Assembly (NCBI RefSeq): GCF_039533965.1
Contig: NZ_BAAAUN010000001.1
Coordinates: 3,012,950 to 3,076,949 of the forward strand
Source: Microbacterium luteolum
GTDB lineage: Bacteria > Actinomycetota > Actinomycetes > Actinomycetales > Microbacteriaceae
DNA: 64,000 bases
Direction of reading: 5' to 3'
The notes beneath the pieces were generated by a model. It saw only the letters and a program-made list of their open reading frames with translations. It was not told where the DNA came from and ran no database searches. The position numbers were made by a program, and so were the translations under genes. How positions within the stretch are numbered: the stretch's first letter is position 1; the number at the start of each line of letters is the position of its first letter. Below, in pieces: positions 56,521 through 64,000 of this stretch.

Positions 56521-57960
56521 TCAGCCGGGCAGCGACGGATGCTGCTCGGCGCTGCGCTGGCGCGGGATGAACAGCGACAGCACCACGGCGACGAGGCCTG
56601 CGGCGATCGCGAGCCAGAAGCACACGTCGAAGGCGGCGCGCGTGGGCACGGCGACCCCGCCGGCATCCACGCTCATCGCCGCGAGGATCCCGCCCATCAC
56701 GGCTGACGCGCTGGACGTGCCGATCGAGCGGAACAGGGCGTTCAGGCCGTTCGAGGCGCCGGTCTCGTTCGCGGGGACCGACCGCATGATGATCATCGGC
56801 ATGGCCGCGAAGCTGAAGCCGATACCCACGCCGATGAGGATGTTGGCGACGAAGATGTGCCAGACCTCACTCGACCACAGCAGCACGAACAGGTAGGAGA
56901 GCACGATCGCGGTGGCACCGATCGTGAAGAGCGGGCGGGGACCGACCGTGCGCTCCAGCCGGCCGGAGAGCGGCGAGATGACCATCATCACCAGGCCGGC
57001 GGGCATCACGATGAGCGACGCCCCGACCATGTCGAGGCCGAACCCCGAGCTCGACGCGGGCATCTCGAGGAGCTGCGGGAACGTGATGTTCGATCCGAAC
57101 AGCGCGAAGCCCATCCCGATCGCGGCGATGTTCGTGAAGAGCACGGCGGGCCGCGCCGCGACCCGCAGGTCGAGCAGCGGGTCCTTCGTGCGCAGCTGGT
57201 ACCAGCCCCAGACCAGCAGGACGATGACGCCGCCGATGATGCACGCGAGCGTCACGGGTGACGTCCAGCCCCATTCCGCGCCGCGGGAGACGAAGAGGAG
57301 GATCCCGGTGAGGCCGATCGCGAGGCCGATGGCGCCGAGCACGTCGAGGCGGCCGGGAGAGCGCAGCACGTCCTCCGGGATGACGGCCAGCACGAGCGCG
57401 AGTCCCACCACGCCGAGCGCGGCGGCGAGCCAGAAGAGCATGTGCCAGTCGGCGTGCTCGGCGAGCAGCGCGGCGACCGGAAGCCCGATCGCGCCGCCGA
57501 CCCCCATCGTGGCGCTCATCAGCGCGACGGCGGTGCCGAGGCGTGCGGGCGGGAGGACGTCGCGCATGATGGCGATGCCGAGCGGCACGACGCCCGTCAC
57601 CGCGCCCTGCAGCGCTCGCCCGATGATGACGCCGACGATCGATCCCGAGAGCGCCGCGATGAGGGAGCCCGCGATGAGGAGGGCGAGCAGCACGATCACG
57701 ACGCGGCGCTTGCCGTACATGTCGCCGAGGCGTCCGGAGATCGGAGTGGCCACGGCGGCGACCAGGAGCGTGATCGTGACGACCCAGGTGGTGTCCTCGC
57801 GCGAGGCGTTCAGCAGCTGCGGGAGCTCCGCCTGCAGCGGCACCACGAGCGTGAACATGAACGACGAGCAGAGTCCGGCGAACGCGAGGACCGCGACGAT
57901 CGCCCACTTCGGCGGGGTTCTCGAGAGACGTCTTCTGGCCTTGTCCTCGTTCGCACCCAC
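56521..57960 (-). CDS. MFS drug exporter, DHA2/EmrB-QacA type
   Basis: 479-residue proton-driven exporter with about 14 predicted helices. Motifs: the loop 2-3 signature SGRLGDMYGKRRVVIVLLAL, helix 5 motif C ATMGVGGAIGLPVAALLAEH, LQGAVTGVVPLGIAIMRDVL (motif B with Arg) and FAAMPMIIMRSVPANETGAS in the C-terminal half. Start GTG with TAGCCT six bases upstream (leaderless); divergent from the flavoenzyme gene by 61 bases. Substrates are likely cationic or hydrophobic toxic compounds; not determinable here. Confidence 0.92.
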   Translation of the reverse strand: MGANEDKARRRLSRTPPKWAIVAVLAFAGLCSSFMFTLVVPLQAELPQLLNASREDTTWVVTITLLVAAVATPISGRLGDMYGKRRVVIVLLALLIAGSLIAALSGSIVGVIIGRALQGAVTGVVPLGIAIMRDVLPPARLGTAVALMSATMGVGGAIGLPVAALLAEHADWHMLFWLAAALGVVGLALVLAVIPEDVLRSPGRLDVLGAIGLAIGLTGILLFVSRGAEWGWTSPVTLACIIGGVIVLLVWGWYQLRTKDPLLDLRVAARPAVLFTNIAAIGMGFALFGSNITFPQLLEMPASSSGFGLDMVGASLIVMPAGLVMMVISPLSGRLERTVGPRPLFTIGATAIVLSYLFVLLWSSEVWHIFVANILIGVGIGFSFAAMPMIIMRSVPANETGASNGLNALFRSIGTSSASAVMGGILAAMSVDAGGVAVPTRAAFDVCFWLAIAAGLVAVVLSLFIPRQRSAEQHPSLPG

Positions 57961-57966
57961 CGACCA

Positions 57967-57972
57967 AGGCTA
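57967..57972 (-). promoter_or_regulatory. -10 box of leaderless MFS exporter gene
   Basis: TAGCCT on the minus strand, six bases before the GTG at 57960. Confidence 0.55.
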
Positions 57973-58009
57973 TCGGCGCTCCCGAGCGGCGGGGTCGAAC
58001 GGCCGTGAC

Positions 58010-58015
58010 TAACAT
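58010..58015 (+). promoter_or_regulatory. -10 box of leaderless flavoenzyme gene
   Basis: TAACAT six bases before the ATG at 58022. Confidence 0.55.
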
Positions 58016-58021
58016 GTGGTC

Positions 58022-59347
58022 ATGGTCACGAGCAGCGTCGCTCCGGACGATCCCGCCGCCGGCCGCGGCATCTCCCGGCGTACCCAGTCCGACATCTACC
58101 GCGCCGGCATCAGCGGAACGAAGCCGGCGGTGCCCGTCGCTTCCGCGGCGCTGGAGTCCGAGGCCCGGAAGGAGCTGAGCGCCGAGGCCTTCGCGTACAT
58201 CGCGGGCGGGGCGGGCGCCGAGCGCACCATGGCGGCGAACCGCGCGGCCTTCGGGCGGTGGCAGGTGTGGCCGCGACCGCTGCGCGACGTCTCCGAGCGC
58301 GATCTCGGCGTCGACTTCCTCGGCAGGAGGCGCCCGACGCCGCTCCTGCTCGCGCCCCTCGGGGTCATGGAGATGGCGCACGCCGACGCGGATCTCGCGG
58401 TGGCGAGGGCAGCGGCATCCGTTGGCATCCCGTACACGCTCTCGAACCAGGCGTCGTTCCCGATGGAGCAGGTGGCGGATGCCGCGCCACAGGGCTCCCG
58501 CCTGTTCCAGCTGTACTGGTCGGCGTCGGACGACCTGAACCGCTCGCTGCTCGCCCGGGCCGAGGCGTCCGGCTGCGAGGCGATCGTCGTCACTCTCGAC
58601 ACGCACCTGCTGGGCTGGCGCACGCGCGATCTCGATCTCGCGTATCTGCCGTTCACGCGGGGGATGGGGATCGCCCAGTACACGAGCGACCCGGTCTTCC
58701 AGCAGCTCGTCCGCGAACGCGCGTCGGTGCCGAAGGCGGATGCCGCAGCCGTGAAGGTCACGCCGAAAGCTGTCGCCGCTGCACTCACGATCGCGAGGAA
58801 GGGCGCGCCGCTCACCGGAGGCGGCTCGCTGCGCGACAATCTGCGGTCCCCGCTGCCGCGGGCCGCGGTCGAGACCTTCCTCGACGTGTTCTCGACCCCG
58901 GCGGTCACCTGGGACGATCTGGCGAAGGCGCGGGAATGGACGAGCCTGCCGATCATCCTCAAGGGCATCGTGCACCCCGACGACGCGCAGAGCGCTCTGG
59001 ATGCCGGGATGGACGGCATCTGGATCTCCAACCACGGCGGCCGACAGATCGATCAGTCGGTGCCGACGCTCGCGGTGCTGCCCGAGATCGCCGAACGCGT
59101 GGCCGGGCGGGTGCCGATCGTCTTCGACTCCGGCGTGCGGGGAGGGGCGGATGCCGCCATCGCCCTCGCGCTGGGTGCCACGGTCGTCGCCCTCGGGCGC
59201 CCTTACGCCTACGGCCTCGGCATCGCGGGGGAGACGGGTGTGCGCGAGGTCGTGCGCAACGTGCTCGCCGAACTCGACATCACCCTGGGTCTCGCGGGCC
59301 TGACGTCGGTCTCGCAGCTCGATCGCGACGCACTGCGCGAGGTGTGA
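58022..59347 (+). CDS. FMN-dependent alpha-hydroxy acid oxidase, lactate 2-monooxygenase type
   Basis: 441-residue FMN TIM-barrel enzyme oxidising L-lactate or another 2-hydroxy acid; lactate monooxygenase yields acetate, CO2 and water. Visible: AFAYIAGGAGAERTMAANRA, APLGVMEMAHADADLAVARA, YTLSNQASFPMEQVA, QLYWSASDDL, VVTLDTHLLGWRTRDLDLAY, LPIILKGIVHPDDAQSALDA, and catalytic His338 in ISNHGGRQIDQS, then GALALGATVVALGRP-like FMN phosphate site. The extended insert between LPFTRGMG and DVFSTPAVTW is typical of the monooxygenase subgroup. Leaderless ATG; divergent from an MFS exporter. Confidence 0.87.
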   Translation: MVTSSVAPDDPAAGRGISRRTQSDIYRAGISGTKPAVPVASAALESEARKELSAEAFAYIAGGAGAERTMAANRAAFGRWQVWPRPLRDVSERDLGVDFLGRRRPTPLLLAPLGVMEMAHADADLAVARAAASVGIPYTLSNQASFPMEQVADAAPQGSRLFQLYWSASDDLNRSLLARAEASGCEAIVVTLDTHLLGWRTRDLDLAYLPFTRGMGIAQYTSDPVFQQLVRERASVPKADAAAVKVTPKAVAAALTIARKGAPLTGGGSLRDNLRSPLPRAAVETFLDVFSTPAVTWDDLAKAREWTSLPIILKGIVHPDDAQSALDAGMDGIWISNHGGRQIDQSVPTLAVLPEIAERVAGRVPIVFDSGVRGGADAAIALALGATVVALGRPYAYGLGIAGETGVREVVRNVLAELDITLGLAGLTSVSQLDRDALREV

Positions 59348-59384
59348 TCGCGGGTTCCGATTCCTCGAACCGGCCGAGGAGGGG

Positions 59385-59390
59385 CAGACT
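59385..59390 (+). promoter_or_regulatory. -10-like box before the GNAT gene
   Basis: CAGACT six bases before the GTG at 59397; weaker than the other leaderless boxes. Confidence 0.35.
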
Positions 59391-59396
59391 GGGTTC

Positions 59397-60086
59397 GTGC
59401 GAACCATCCGCGATCTCGACACCGTTGAACTCATCCTCGACGCGCAGGGTCTGCTCGACTCCATCAGGGGGCCGCAGCGCGTCGTCGATGCCGGCACCCT
59501 GCGCGCCCTGCAGCAGTCCGGGAACTACGTCGTCGGCTTCTTCGACGGCGAGGGCGACGACGAGCGCATGGTCGGTGCATCCATCGCCTTCTTCGGAGAG
59601 CCGGCCCGGCGCGCGATGCACTCGCACATCACCGCGCTGCTGCCCGAGTACCGCGGCCGCGGCTGGGGCCGCGAGCTCAAGGAGCACCAGCGGCAGTGGG
59701 CGTTCTCGCGCGACGTCGGCCGCATCACGTGGACGTTCGATCCGCTCGTGGCGCGCAACGCGCATTTCTTCTTCTCGGTGCTGGGAGCCCGGGCCACCGG
59801 ATACTCGGTCAACCATTACGGCATCTTCGGCGGCGGGGACGCGGGCGACGAGAGCGACCGCCTCGACGTCGAGTGGGCGCTCGCCGACATCGCGAAGCCC
59901 CCGGTATCCGACACGGTCGTCCAGACCCTCGAGATCCCCGCGGACATCGAGTCGCTGCGCGTCTCCGACCCCGACGCCGCCCACGAATGGCGCATGCGTC
60001 TGCGGGGCGAGATGGAAGGGCTGCTCGGTCGCGGCCTCCGCATCGCCGGGTTCGACGTCGAGCGGGGCTACCTCTTCACCGAGTGA
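59397..60086 (+). CDS. GNAT-family acetyltransferase, YP_/COG3375-like
   Basis: 229-residue putative N-acetyltransferase. The acetyl-CoA motif is HSHITALLPEYRGRGWGREL followed by KEHQRQWAFSRDVGRITWTF (RGxG loop R-G-R-G-W-G). DPLVARNAHFFFSVLGARAT, SVNHYGIFGGGDAGDESDRL and DVEW resemble the conserved family of longer GNAT proteins with a C-terminal extension seen beside o-succinylbenzoate genes, though such genes are absent here. Start GTG. Target unknown. Confidence 0.82.
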   Translation: MRTIRDLDTVELILDAQGLLDSIRGPQRVVDAGTLRALQQSGNYVVGFFDGEGDDERMVGASIAFFGEPARRAMHSHITALLPEYRGRGWGRELKEHQRQWAFSRDVGRITWTFDPLVARNAHFFFSVLGARATGYSVNHYGIFGGGDAGDESDRLDVEWALADIAKPPVSDTVVQTLEIPADIESLRVSDPDAAHEWRMRLRGEMEGLLGRGLRIAGFDVERGYLFTE

Positions 60087-60096
60087 CGCAGGGCTC

Positions 60097-60510
60097 TCAG
60101 CGCGGAGGCAGCACGAAGTCTCCGGTTTCGCCCGGATTCACCGCGATCTCCCAACGGAATCCGTCGGGGTCGCTGAAATAGCCCGAGTATCCGCCCCACT
60201 CGCGGCGCTGCCCCGAGACGACCGGTGCGCCCAGCCGTGCGGCTTCGGACAGCACGGCATCGACCTCGGCGGGGGTCGCCAGGTTGTGCGCGAGGGTGAC
60301 CGGCGCGACCCCGGATGCGGGAGCTTCACCGATCTCGGCCGTGAACCCCTCGATCGACCACAGGGACAGGATCATCCGGTCGGCGACCGGGAACATGATC
60401 ACGTCGTCCCCGGAGAAGATCGGCTCCCAGCCGAGACCGTCGACGTAGAACTCGCGACTGCGCGCCAGATCCGAGACGGCGAGGGTGAGGAAGCTCATGC
60501 GCTGTTCCAT
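60097..60510 (-). CDS. VOC-superfamily glyoxalase-like protein
   Basis: 137-residue single-domain VOC protein. Pattern: RMSFLTLAVSDLARSREFYV then DGLGWEPIF, MFPVADRMILSLWS, VTLAHNLATPAEVDAVLSEA, GYSGYFSDPDGFRWEIAVNP. The terminal YFxDPDGxxWE carries the usual metal-ligand Glu. It follows the POT transporter gene and shares one base with its stop (TGATG), so they are co-translated. May modify or detoxify a compound brought in by the transporter; inference. Confidence 0.85.
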   Translation of the reverse strand: MEQRMSFLTLAVSDLARSREFYVDGLGWEPIFSGDDVIMFPVADRMILSLWSIEGFTAEIGEAPASGVAPVTLAHNLATPAEVDAVLSEAARLGAPVVSGQRREWGGYSGYFSDPDGFRWEIAVNPGETGDFVLPPR

Positions 60511-61979
60511 CAGCGCACGCCCTTCATGAGCTTCAGGACCGGCTTCACGGCCAGCAGCAGGCCGACGCCGACGACGATGGCGATGACGCCGAGGATCGAG
60601 AAGTACGGCACCTCGTTCTCCGGGTCGTAGAAGGCCACGAGCTGCCCGGAGATCGCGGTGCCCAGCGCGACCGAGAGGAAGAACAGGGCCACCATCTGCG
60701 TCTGGAACACGGCCGGAGCGAGCTTCGTGCTCGCCGACAGCCCGACGGGCGAGAGCAGCAGCTCGGCGACGGTGAACACGAACAGGATGCCGACGATCGC
60801 CAGCACCGGTGTGGTGTTCTCTCCTCCGCCCGCGAACGGGAGGAACAGCAGGAATGCCGAGCCCATGATGATCGCGGCGAGGCCGAACTTCACCGGCGTC
60901 GAGGGCTGCCGCTTCCCCAGCCTGGTCCAGAGGGCGGCGAAGACGCCGGACAGGATGATGATGAAGACCGGGTTGATCGACTGCACCCACGAGACCGGCA
61001 TCTCCCAGCCGAAGAGCGAGCGGTCCAGGCGCTTGTCGGAGTAGATCGTGAGCACCGTGAACTGCTGCTGGTACAGCGACCAGAACGCCACGCTGGTGAT
61101 GAACAGCGGCAGGAAGCCCCATACGCGCGACCGCTCGGTCGCGTCGATGCGGGGACTGCGCAGGATCACCGTGAAATACGCGATCGCTGCGACGACCGTG
61201 ACGCCGATGACGATGGGGGCGAGGTTGTCGGCGCGGATGACTCCGAGCAGCACGAGCACCGCGATGAGCACGACGGCGGTGACCGCGATCACGATGACGA
61301 GACGGTAGCGCGACGAGGGCAGCGGGTTCGGCACCACACGTGCGGCTGCCGGCAGGGACCGGCGGCCGAACGAGTACTGCACCAGGCCGAGGGTCATTCC
61401 GACAGCCGCCAGACCGAAGCCCCAGTGGAAGCCCAGGGTCGACTGCAGGATGCCGGTCAGGATGGGGCCGAGGAAGCCGCCGAGGTTGATCCCGAGGTAG
61501 AACAGCGAGAAGCCGGCGTCGCGCCGGGTGTCGTCCGGCGCGTAGAGCGTTCCGACGACCGAGGTGGCGTTCGCCTTGAGCCCACCGGAGCCGAGGGCGA
61601 CGAGCACCAGGCCGACGCCGACGCCGAGGACGCCGGGGATCAACGCGAGTGCGATGTGACCGGCGACGATCACGATGGCGCTGACGAACAGCACGCGCTC
61701 GGAACCGAACAGTCGATCCGCGAGCCAGGCGCCGAGGATGGTGGCGAGGTAGACCGATCCGCCGTAGGCGCCGACGATGCCACCGGCCACGGCTTCGGGG
61801 ATGCCGAGTCCACCCTGGGTGGCGGAGTAGTAGAGGTAGATGAGCAGGATGCCCTGCATGCCGTAGAAGCTGAACCGCTCCCACATCTCCACGCCGAAGA
61901 TGTGGACCAGCGACCAGGGTTGTCCGAAGAATCGGGTGTCGTCGTCGCGGGTCCGACCGGTCGGCTGCGCAGTGCTCAT
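60510..61979 (-). CDS. POT/PTR-family proton-dependent peptide transporter
   Basis: 489-residue MFS transporter importing di- and tripeptides with protons. Marks: N-terminal [20 protein letters not shown] then [10 protein letters not shown] (the ExxERFxYYG motif of helix 1), [38 protein letters not shown] (PTR2 GxGGIKP variant) and [18 protein letters not shown] (FxxFYxxINxG). All PTR hallmarks are intact. The chosen ATG has TACCGT six bases upstream (leaderless); the longer open frame reads through a dispersed repeat and is rejected. First gene of a pair with a VOC protein. Confidence 0.94.
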   Translation of the reverse strand: MSTAQPTGRTRDDDTRFFGQPWSLVHIFGVEMWERFSFYGMQGILLIYLYYSATQGGLGIPEAVAGGIVGAYGGSVYLATILGAWLADRLFGSERVLFVSAIVIVAGHIALALIPGVLGVGVGLVLVALGSGGLKANATSVVGTLYAPDDTRRDAGFSLFYLGINLGGFLGPILTGILQSTLGFHWGFGLAAVGMTLGLVQYSFGRRSLPAAARVVPNPLPSSRYRLVIVIAVTAVVLIAVLVLLGVIRADNLAPIVIGVTVVAAIAYFTVILRSPRIDATERSRVWGFLPLFITSVAFWSLYQQQFTVLTIYSDKRLDRSLFGWEMPVSWVQSINPVFIIILSGVFAALWTRLGKRQPSTPVKFGLAAIIMGSAFLLFLPFAGGGENTTPVLAIVGILFVFTVAELLLSPVGLSASTKLAPAVFQTQMVALFFLSVALGTAISGQLVAFYDPENEVPYFSILGVIAIVVGVGLLLAVKPVLKLMKGVR

Positions 61980-61985
61980 CCCAAG

Positions 61986-61991
61986 ACGGTA
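61986..61991 (-). promoter_or_regulatory. -10 box of leaderless POT transporter gene
   Basis: TACCGT on the minus strand, six bases before the ATG at 61979, directly adjoining a dispersed repeat. Confidence 0.5.
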
Positions 61992-62015
61992 CCCTTCGAC
62001 GGGCTCAGGGACCCA
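61992..62015 (+). repeat. Dispersed repeat, copy 6
   Basis: CCCTTCGACGGGCTCAGGGA then CCCA, in the gap between the POT promoter and the glyS promoter; untranslated. Confidence 0.85.
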
Positions 62016-62048
62016 GTTCTCGGCCGAGGGACCCCGCATCGTGGCGGA

Positions 62049-62054
62049 TAGAAT
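62049..62054 (+). promoter_or_regulatory. -10 box of glyS
   Basis: TAGAAT; predicted start near 62061, giving a leader of about 45 bases with a small CCCGT-GCTC-ACGGG hairpin and GGAG before the ATG. Unlike many neighbours this gene has a normal leader. Confidence 0.45.
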
Positions 62055-62104
62055 GGAGGTGCCCGTGCTCACGGGTTCTCCCGCTTCCGACCATTGGAGC
62101 CACC

Positions 62105-63490
62105 ATGGCCGAACAGTCCCGCCTCGAAAAGGTCATCGCCCTCGCCCGCCACCGCGGGTTCGTGTTCCAGGCCGGTGAGATCTACGGCGGCTCCCGTTCT
62201 GCATGGGACTACGGCCCCCTCGGCACCGAGCTCAAGGAGAACATCCGTCGGCAGTGGTGGCAGACGTTCGTGCGCGGCCGCGGCGACATGGTCGGCCTCG
62301 ACTCCTCGATCATCCTCCCCAAGCGCGTATGGGAGGCATCAGGTCACGTCGCGACCTTCACCGACCCGCTGGTCGAGTGCCTGCAGTGCCACAAGCGCTT
62401 CCGTGCCGACAACCTCATCGAGGACTTCGAGGCGCGCAAGGGCCGCAAGGCCGAGAACGGCCTCGCCGACATCCCGTGCCCCAACTGCGGCACGAAGGGC
62501 CAGTACACCGAGCCCAAGGCCTTCTCCGGTCTCGTGAAGACTTATCTCGGCGTGGTGGACGACGAGTCCGGGATGTACTTCCTGCGCCCCGAGACCGCGC
62601 AGGGCATCTTCGTGAACTTCTCGAACGTGCTCACCGCGAGCCGCAAGAAGCCGCCGTTCGGCATCGGCCAGGTCGGCAAGGCGTTCCGCAACGAGATCAC
62701 TCCCGGTAACTTCATCTTCCGCACCCGCGAGTTCGAGCAGATGGAGATCGAGTTCTTCACGCCGCCCGCCGATGCGCAGCAGTGGTTCGAGCACTGGGTC
62801 GAGGCGTGCTGGAACTGGTTCATCGATCTGGGCATCGACCCCGAGAACATGCGTCAGTTCGATGTGCCGGAGGACGACCGCGCACACTACTCCGCCGGCA
62901 CCATCGACGTCGAGTACAAGTTCGGCTTCACCGGCAAGGAGTGGGGCGAGCTCATGGGCGTCGCCAACCGCACCGACTACGACCTGTCGAGCCACAGCGA
63001 GGCATCCGGCACGAGCCTGACGTACTTCGACCAGGCCACGGGCGAGCGCTACACCCCGTACGTGATCGAGCCGTCGTTCGGCCTCACGCGCGCCATGATG
63101 GCGTTCCTCGTCGACGCGTACCGCGAGGAGGAGGTGCCGAACGCGAAGGGCGGCTCCGACGTGCGCACCGTGCTGAAGCTCGACCCGCGTCTCGCCCCCG
63201 TCAAGGCCGCGGTGCTGCCGCTCTCGCGCAACGAGCGGCTCTCGCCGCTCGCGCGTGAGGTCGCGGACACCCTCCGCAGCTCGTGGGCGGTCGACTTCGA
63301 CGACGCCGGCGCCATCGGTCGCCGCTACCGCCGCCAGGACGAGATCGGCACGCCGTTCTGTGTCACGGTCGACTTCGACTCGCTCGACGACCACGCCGTC
63401 ACCGTGCGCGACCGCGACACGATGGCGCAGGAGCGCGTCTCGATCGACGGCCTGCACGCCTACCTCGCGGAGCGTCTGAAGGGCGCCTGA
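62105..63490 (+). CDS. glyS: Glycyl-tRNA synthetase (alpha2 dimeric, class II)
   Basis: 461-residue enzyme charging tRNA-Gly; single-chain type of actinobacteria and eukaryotes. Visible: N-terminal [20 protein letters not shown] then [20 protein letters not shown] (motif 1 area), two zinc-type cysteine pairs [13 protein letters not shown] and CPNCGTKG, motif 2 [20 protein letters not shown] and [11 protein letters not shown], and motif 3 [16 protein letters not shown]. The C-terminal anticodon-binding domain starts at [15 protein letters not shown]. An SD GGAG is seven bases before the ATG. Essential housekeeping gene. Confidence 0.96.
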   Translation: MAEQSRLEKVIALARHRGFVFQAGEIYGGSRSAWDYGPLGTELKENIRRQWWQTFVRGRGDMVGLDSSIILPKRVWEASGHVATFTDPLVECLQCHKRFRADNLIEDFEARKGRKAENGLADIPCPNCGTKGQYTEPKAFSGLVKTYLGVVDDESGMYFLRPETAQGIFVNFSNVLTASRKKPPFGIGQVGKAFRNEITPGNFIFRTREFEQMEIEFFTPPADAQQWFEHWVEACWNWFIDLGIDPENMRQFDVPEDDRAHYSAGTIDVEYKFGFTGKEWGELMGVANRTDYDLSSHSEASGTSLTYFDQATGERYTPYVIEPSFGLTRAMMAFLVDAYREEEVPNAKGGSDVRTVLKLDPRLAPVKAAVLPLSRNERLSPLAREVADTLRSSWAVDFDDAGAIGRRYRRQDEIGTPFCVTVDFDSLDDHAVTVRDRDTMAQERVSIDGLHAYLAERLKGA

Positions 63491-63500
63491 TCGCCGCCGC

Positions 63501-63506
63501 TATGCT
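63501..63506 (+). promoter_or_regulatory. -10 box of leaderless four-helix membrane protein gene
   Basis: TATGCT six bases before the ATG at 63513. Confidence 0.55.
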
Positions 63507-63512
63507 GGCGGC

Positions 63513-63995
63513 ATGATCGAGGAGTGGAGCGAGTTCAACGTCGCGATGGCGGGTGCGACGGCCGCACTGGTGGGTCTCGTGATCGTCGCCTCGAGCGTGA
63601 ACATCGGCGAGATCATCAAGTCGCGCACGCTCACCGCACGACTGCTGGCAGGTATCGCCGCGCTCGTGCTCGCCCTGGCGGTCTCGGCCATCAGCCTCGT
63701 GCCCGGGATCGACCGGTTCTGGTTCGGGGTGGTGACCATCTTCGTGACGGTCCTGGCGGCGATCTTCCAGGTGCACGCGACACGGCTCATCGCGACCGAC
63801 CCCGACCCCGCCGATCAGGCCCGCCCGCTCAAGTACCTGGTGGGCTTCCTGCCGCTGTTCGCCTACCTCGCCGCCGGCGCGCTGGTCTGGGCCGGACACC
63901 CCGCGGGGCTGTACCTCGCCGCGGCCGGCTGCCTGTTGGCGATCGTCTCCGCGATCGTGGTGTCATGGGTCGCGCTGGTCGAAGTGCTGCGCTGA
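63513..63995 (+). CDS. Four-helix membrane protein of unknown function
   Basis: 160 residues with four hydrophobic helices: NVAMAGATAALVGLVIVASS, AGIAALVLALAVSAISLVPG with GIDRFWFGVVTIFVTVLAAI, LKYLVGFLPLFAYLAAGALV and LYLAAAGCLLAIVSAIVVSW. The lead MIEEWSEFNVAMAGATAALV resembles small modulator-like membrane proteins common in actinobacteria; no function can be assigned. It starts 22 bases after glyS but has its own leaderless -10 box. Confidence 0.75.
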   Translation: MIEEWSEFNVAMAGATAALVGLVIVASSVNIGEIIKSRTLTARLLAGIAALVLALAVSAISLVPGIDRFWFGVVTIFVTVLAAIFQVHATRLIATDPDPADQARPLKYLVGFLPLFAYLAAGALVWAGHPAGLYLAAAGCLLAIVSAIVVSWVALVEVLR

Positions 63996-64000
63996 ACCGG

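Noticed and set aside
59350..59372. tRNA T-arm-like GGTTCCGATTCCTCGAACC
   Set aside because: No acceptor, D or anticodon arms around it, and the 49-base gap between genes is too short for a tRNA.
56867..59497. 876-residue open frame on the minus strand
   Set aside because: It crosses two real divergent genes (EmrB-type MFS and flavoenzyme) and has no family features.

Overview
The window is about 64 kb of GC-rich, gene-dense chromosome. Gene content, very strong G/C third-position bias and very frequent leaderless genes point to an actinobacterium. A Microbacterium-like member of the Microbacteriaceae is my best inference, not a proven assignment. I see no ribosomal RNA, tRNA, CRISPR array, prophage, transposase or integrase.

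Layout. 1-4.6 kb: the start of an amino-acid permease (cut by the window edge), a proline iminopeptidase-like hydrolase, a divergent FadR-type GntR regulator and a small UvrA paralogue. 4.6-11.6 kb: nitroreductase, TagE-like glycosyltransferase, and a LysR regulator divergent from bifunctional putA. 11.6-18.3 kb: a NatAB-like ABC pair, a BenE-family transporter, a methyltransferase, a NarL-type two-component pair and a RibD-C/DHFR-like reductase. 18.3-19.8 kb: an AT-richer, broken Rhs/polymorphic-toxin remnant with a toxin-tip fragment (HEQAH) and an overlapping lipoprotein gene. 20.1-23.5 kb: a sortase-anchored surface protein, then a 1.6 kb islet bounded by 32-bp perfect direct repeats that carries an orphan gene and an MNT/HEPN toxin-antitoxin pair. 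23.5-29.7 kb: HAD phosphatase, exonuclease III, malate synthase G with a GlcG-like protein, pyrE, a ROK kinase and a small coiled-coil protein.

29.8-41.9 kb is the best candidate for a coherent, under-described system. A MurR-like regulator plus an MFS gene diverge from a nine-gene, tightly overlapping operon: oligopeptide-type ABC importer (binding protein, two permeases, fused double ATPase), MurQ etherase, AnmK kinase, a GNAT acetyltransferase, an L-Ala-D/L-Glu-type epimerase and a beta-lactamase-fold hydrolase resembling Bacillus AmiE. Together they would import intact muropeptides and split them into GlcNAc-6-phosphate and usable dipeptides.

41.9-64 kb: small membrane and YdeI-like proteins, a NagD-type HAD, a TetR regulator divergent from a YtcJ-like amidohydrolase plus NhaC antiporter, a DtxR/MntR regulator with Nramp mntH (two operator boxes around its start), an SpoU methylase, a VOC protein, a MATE pump, a DUF1992 protein, an M13 metallopeptidase, a catalytically degenerate beta-lactamase homologue, an EmrB-type MFS pump, a lactate monooxygenase-like flavoenzyme, a GNAT protein, a VOC protein with a POT peptide transporter, glycyl-tRNA synthetase and a four-helix membrane protein.

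Window-wide signals: about 19 genes have a TANNNT-type -10 box six or seven bases before the start codon (leaderless transcripts). A roughly 22-25 bp repeat recurs six times, several copies being translated inside proteins. The octamer GGATGCCG/CGGCATCC is conspicuously frequent.
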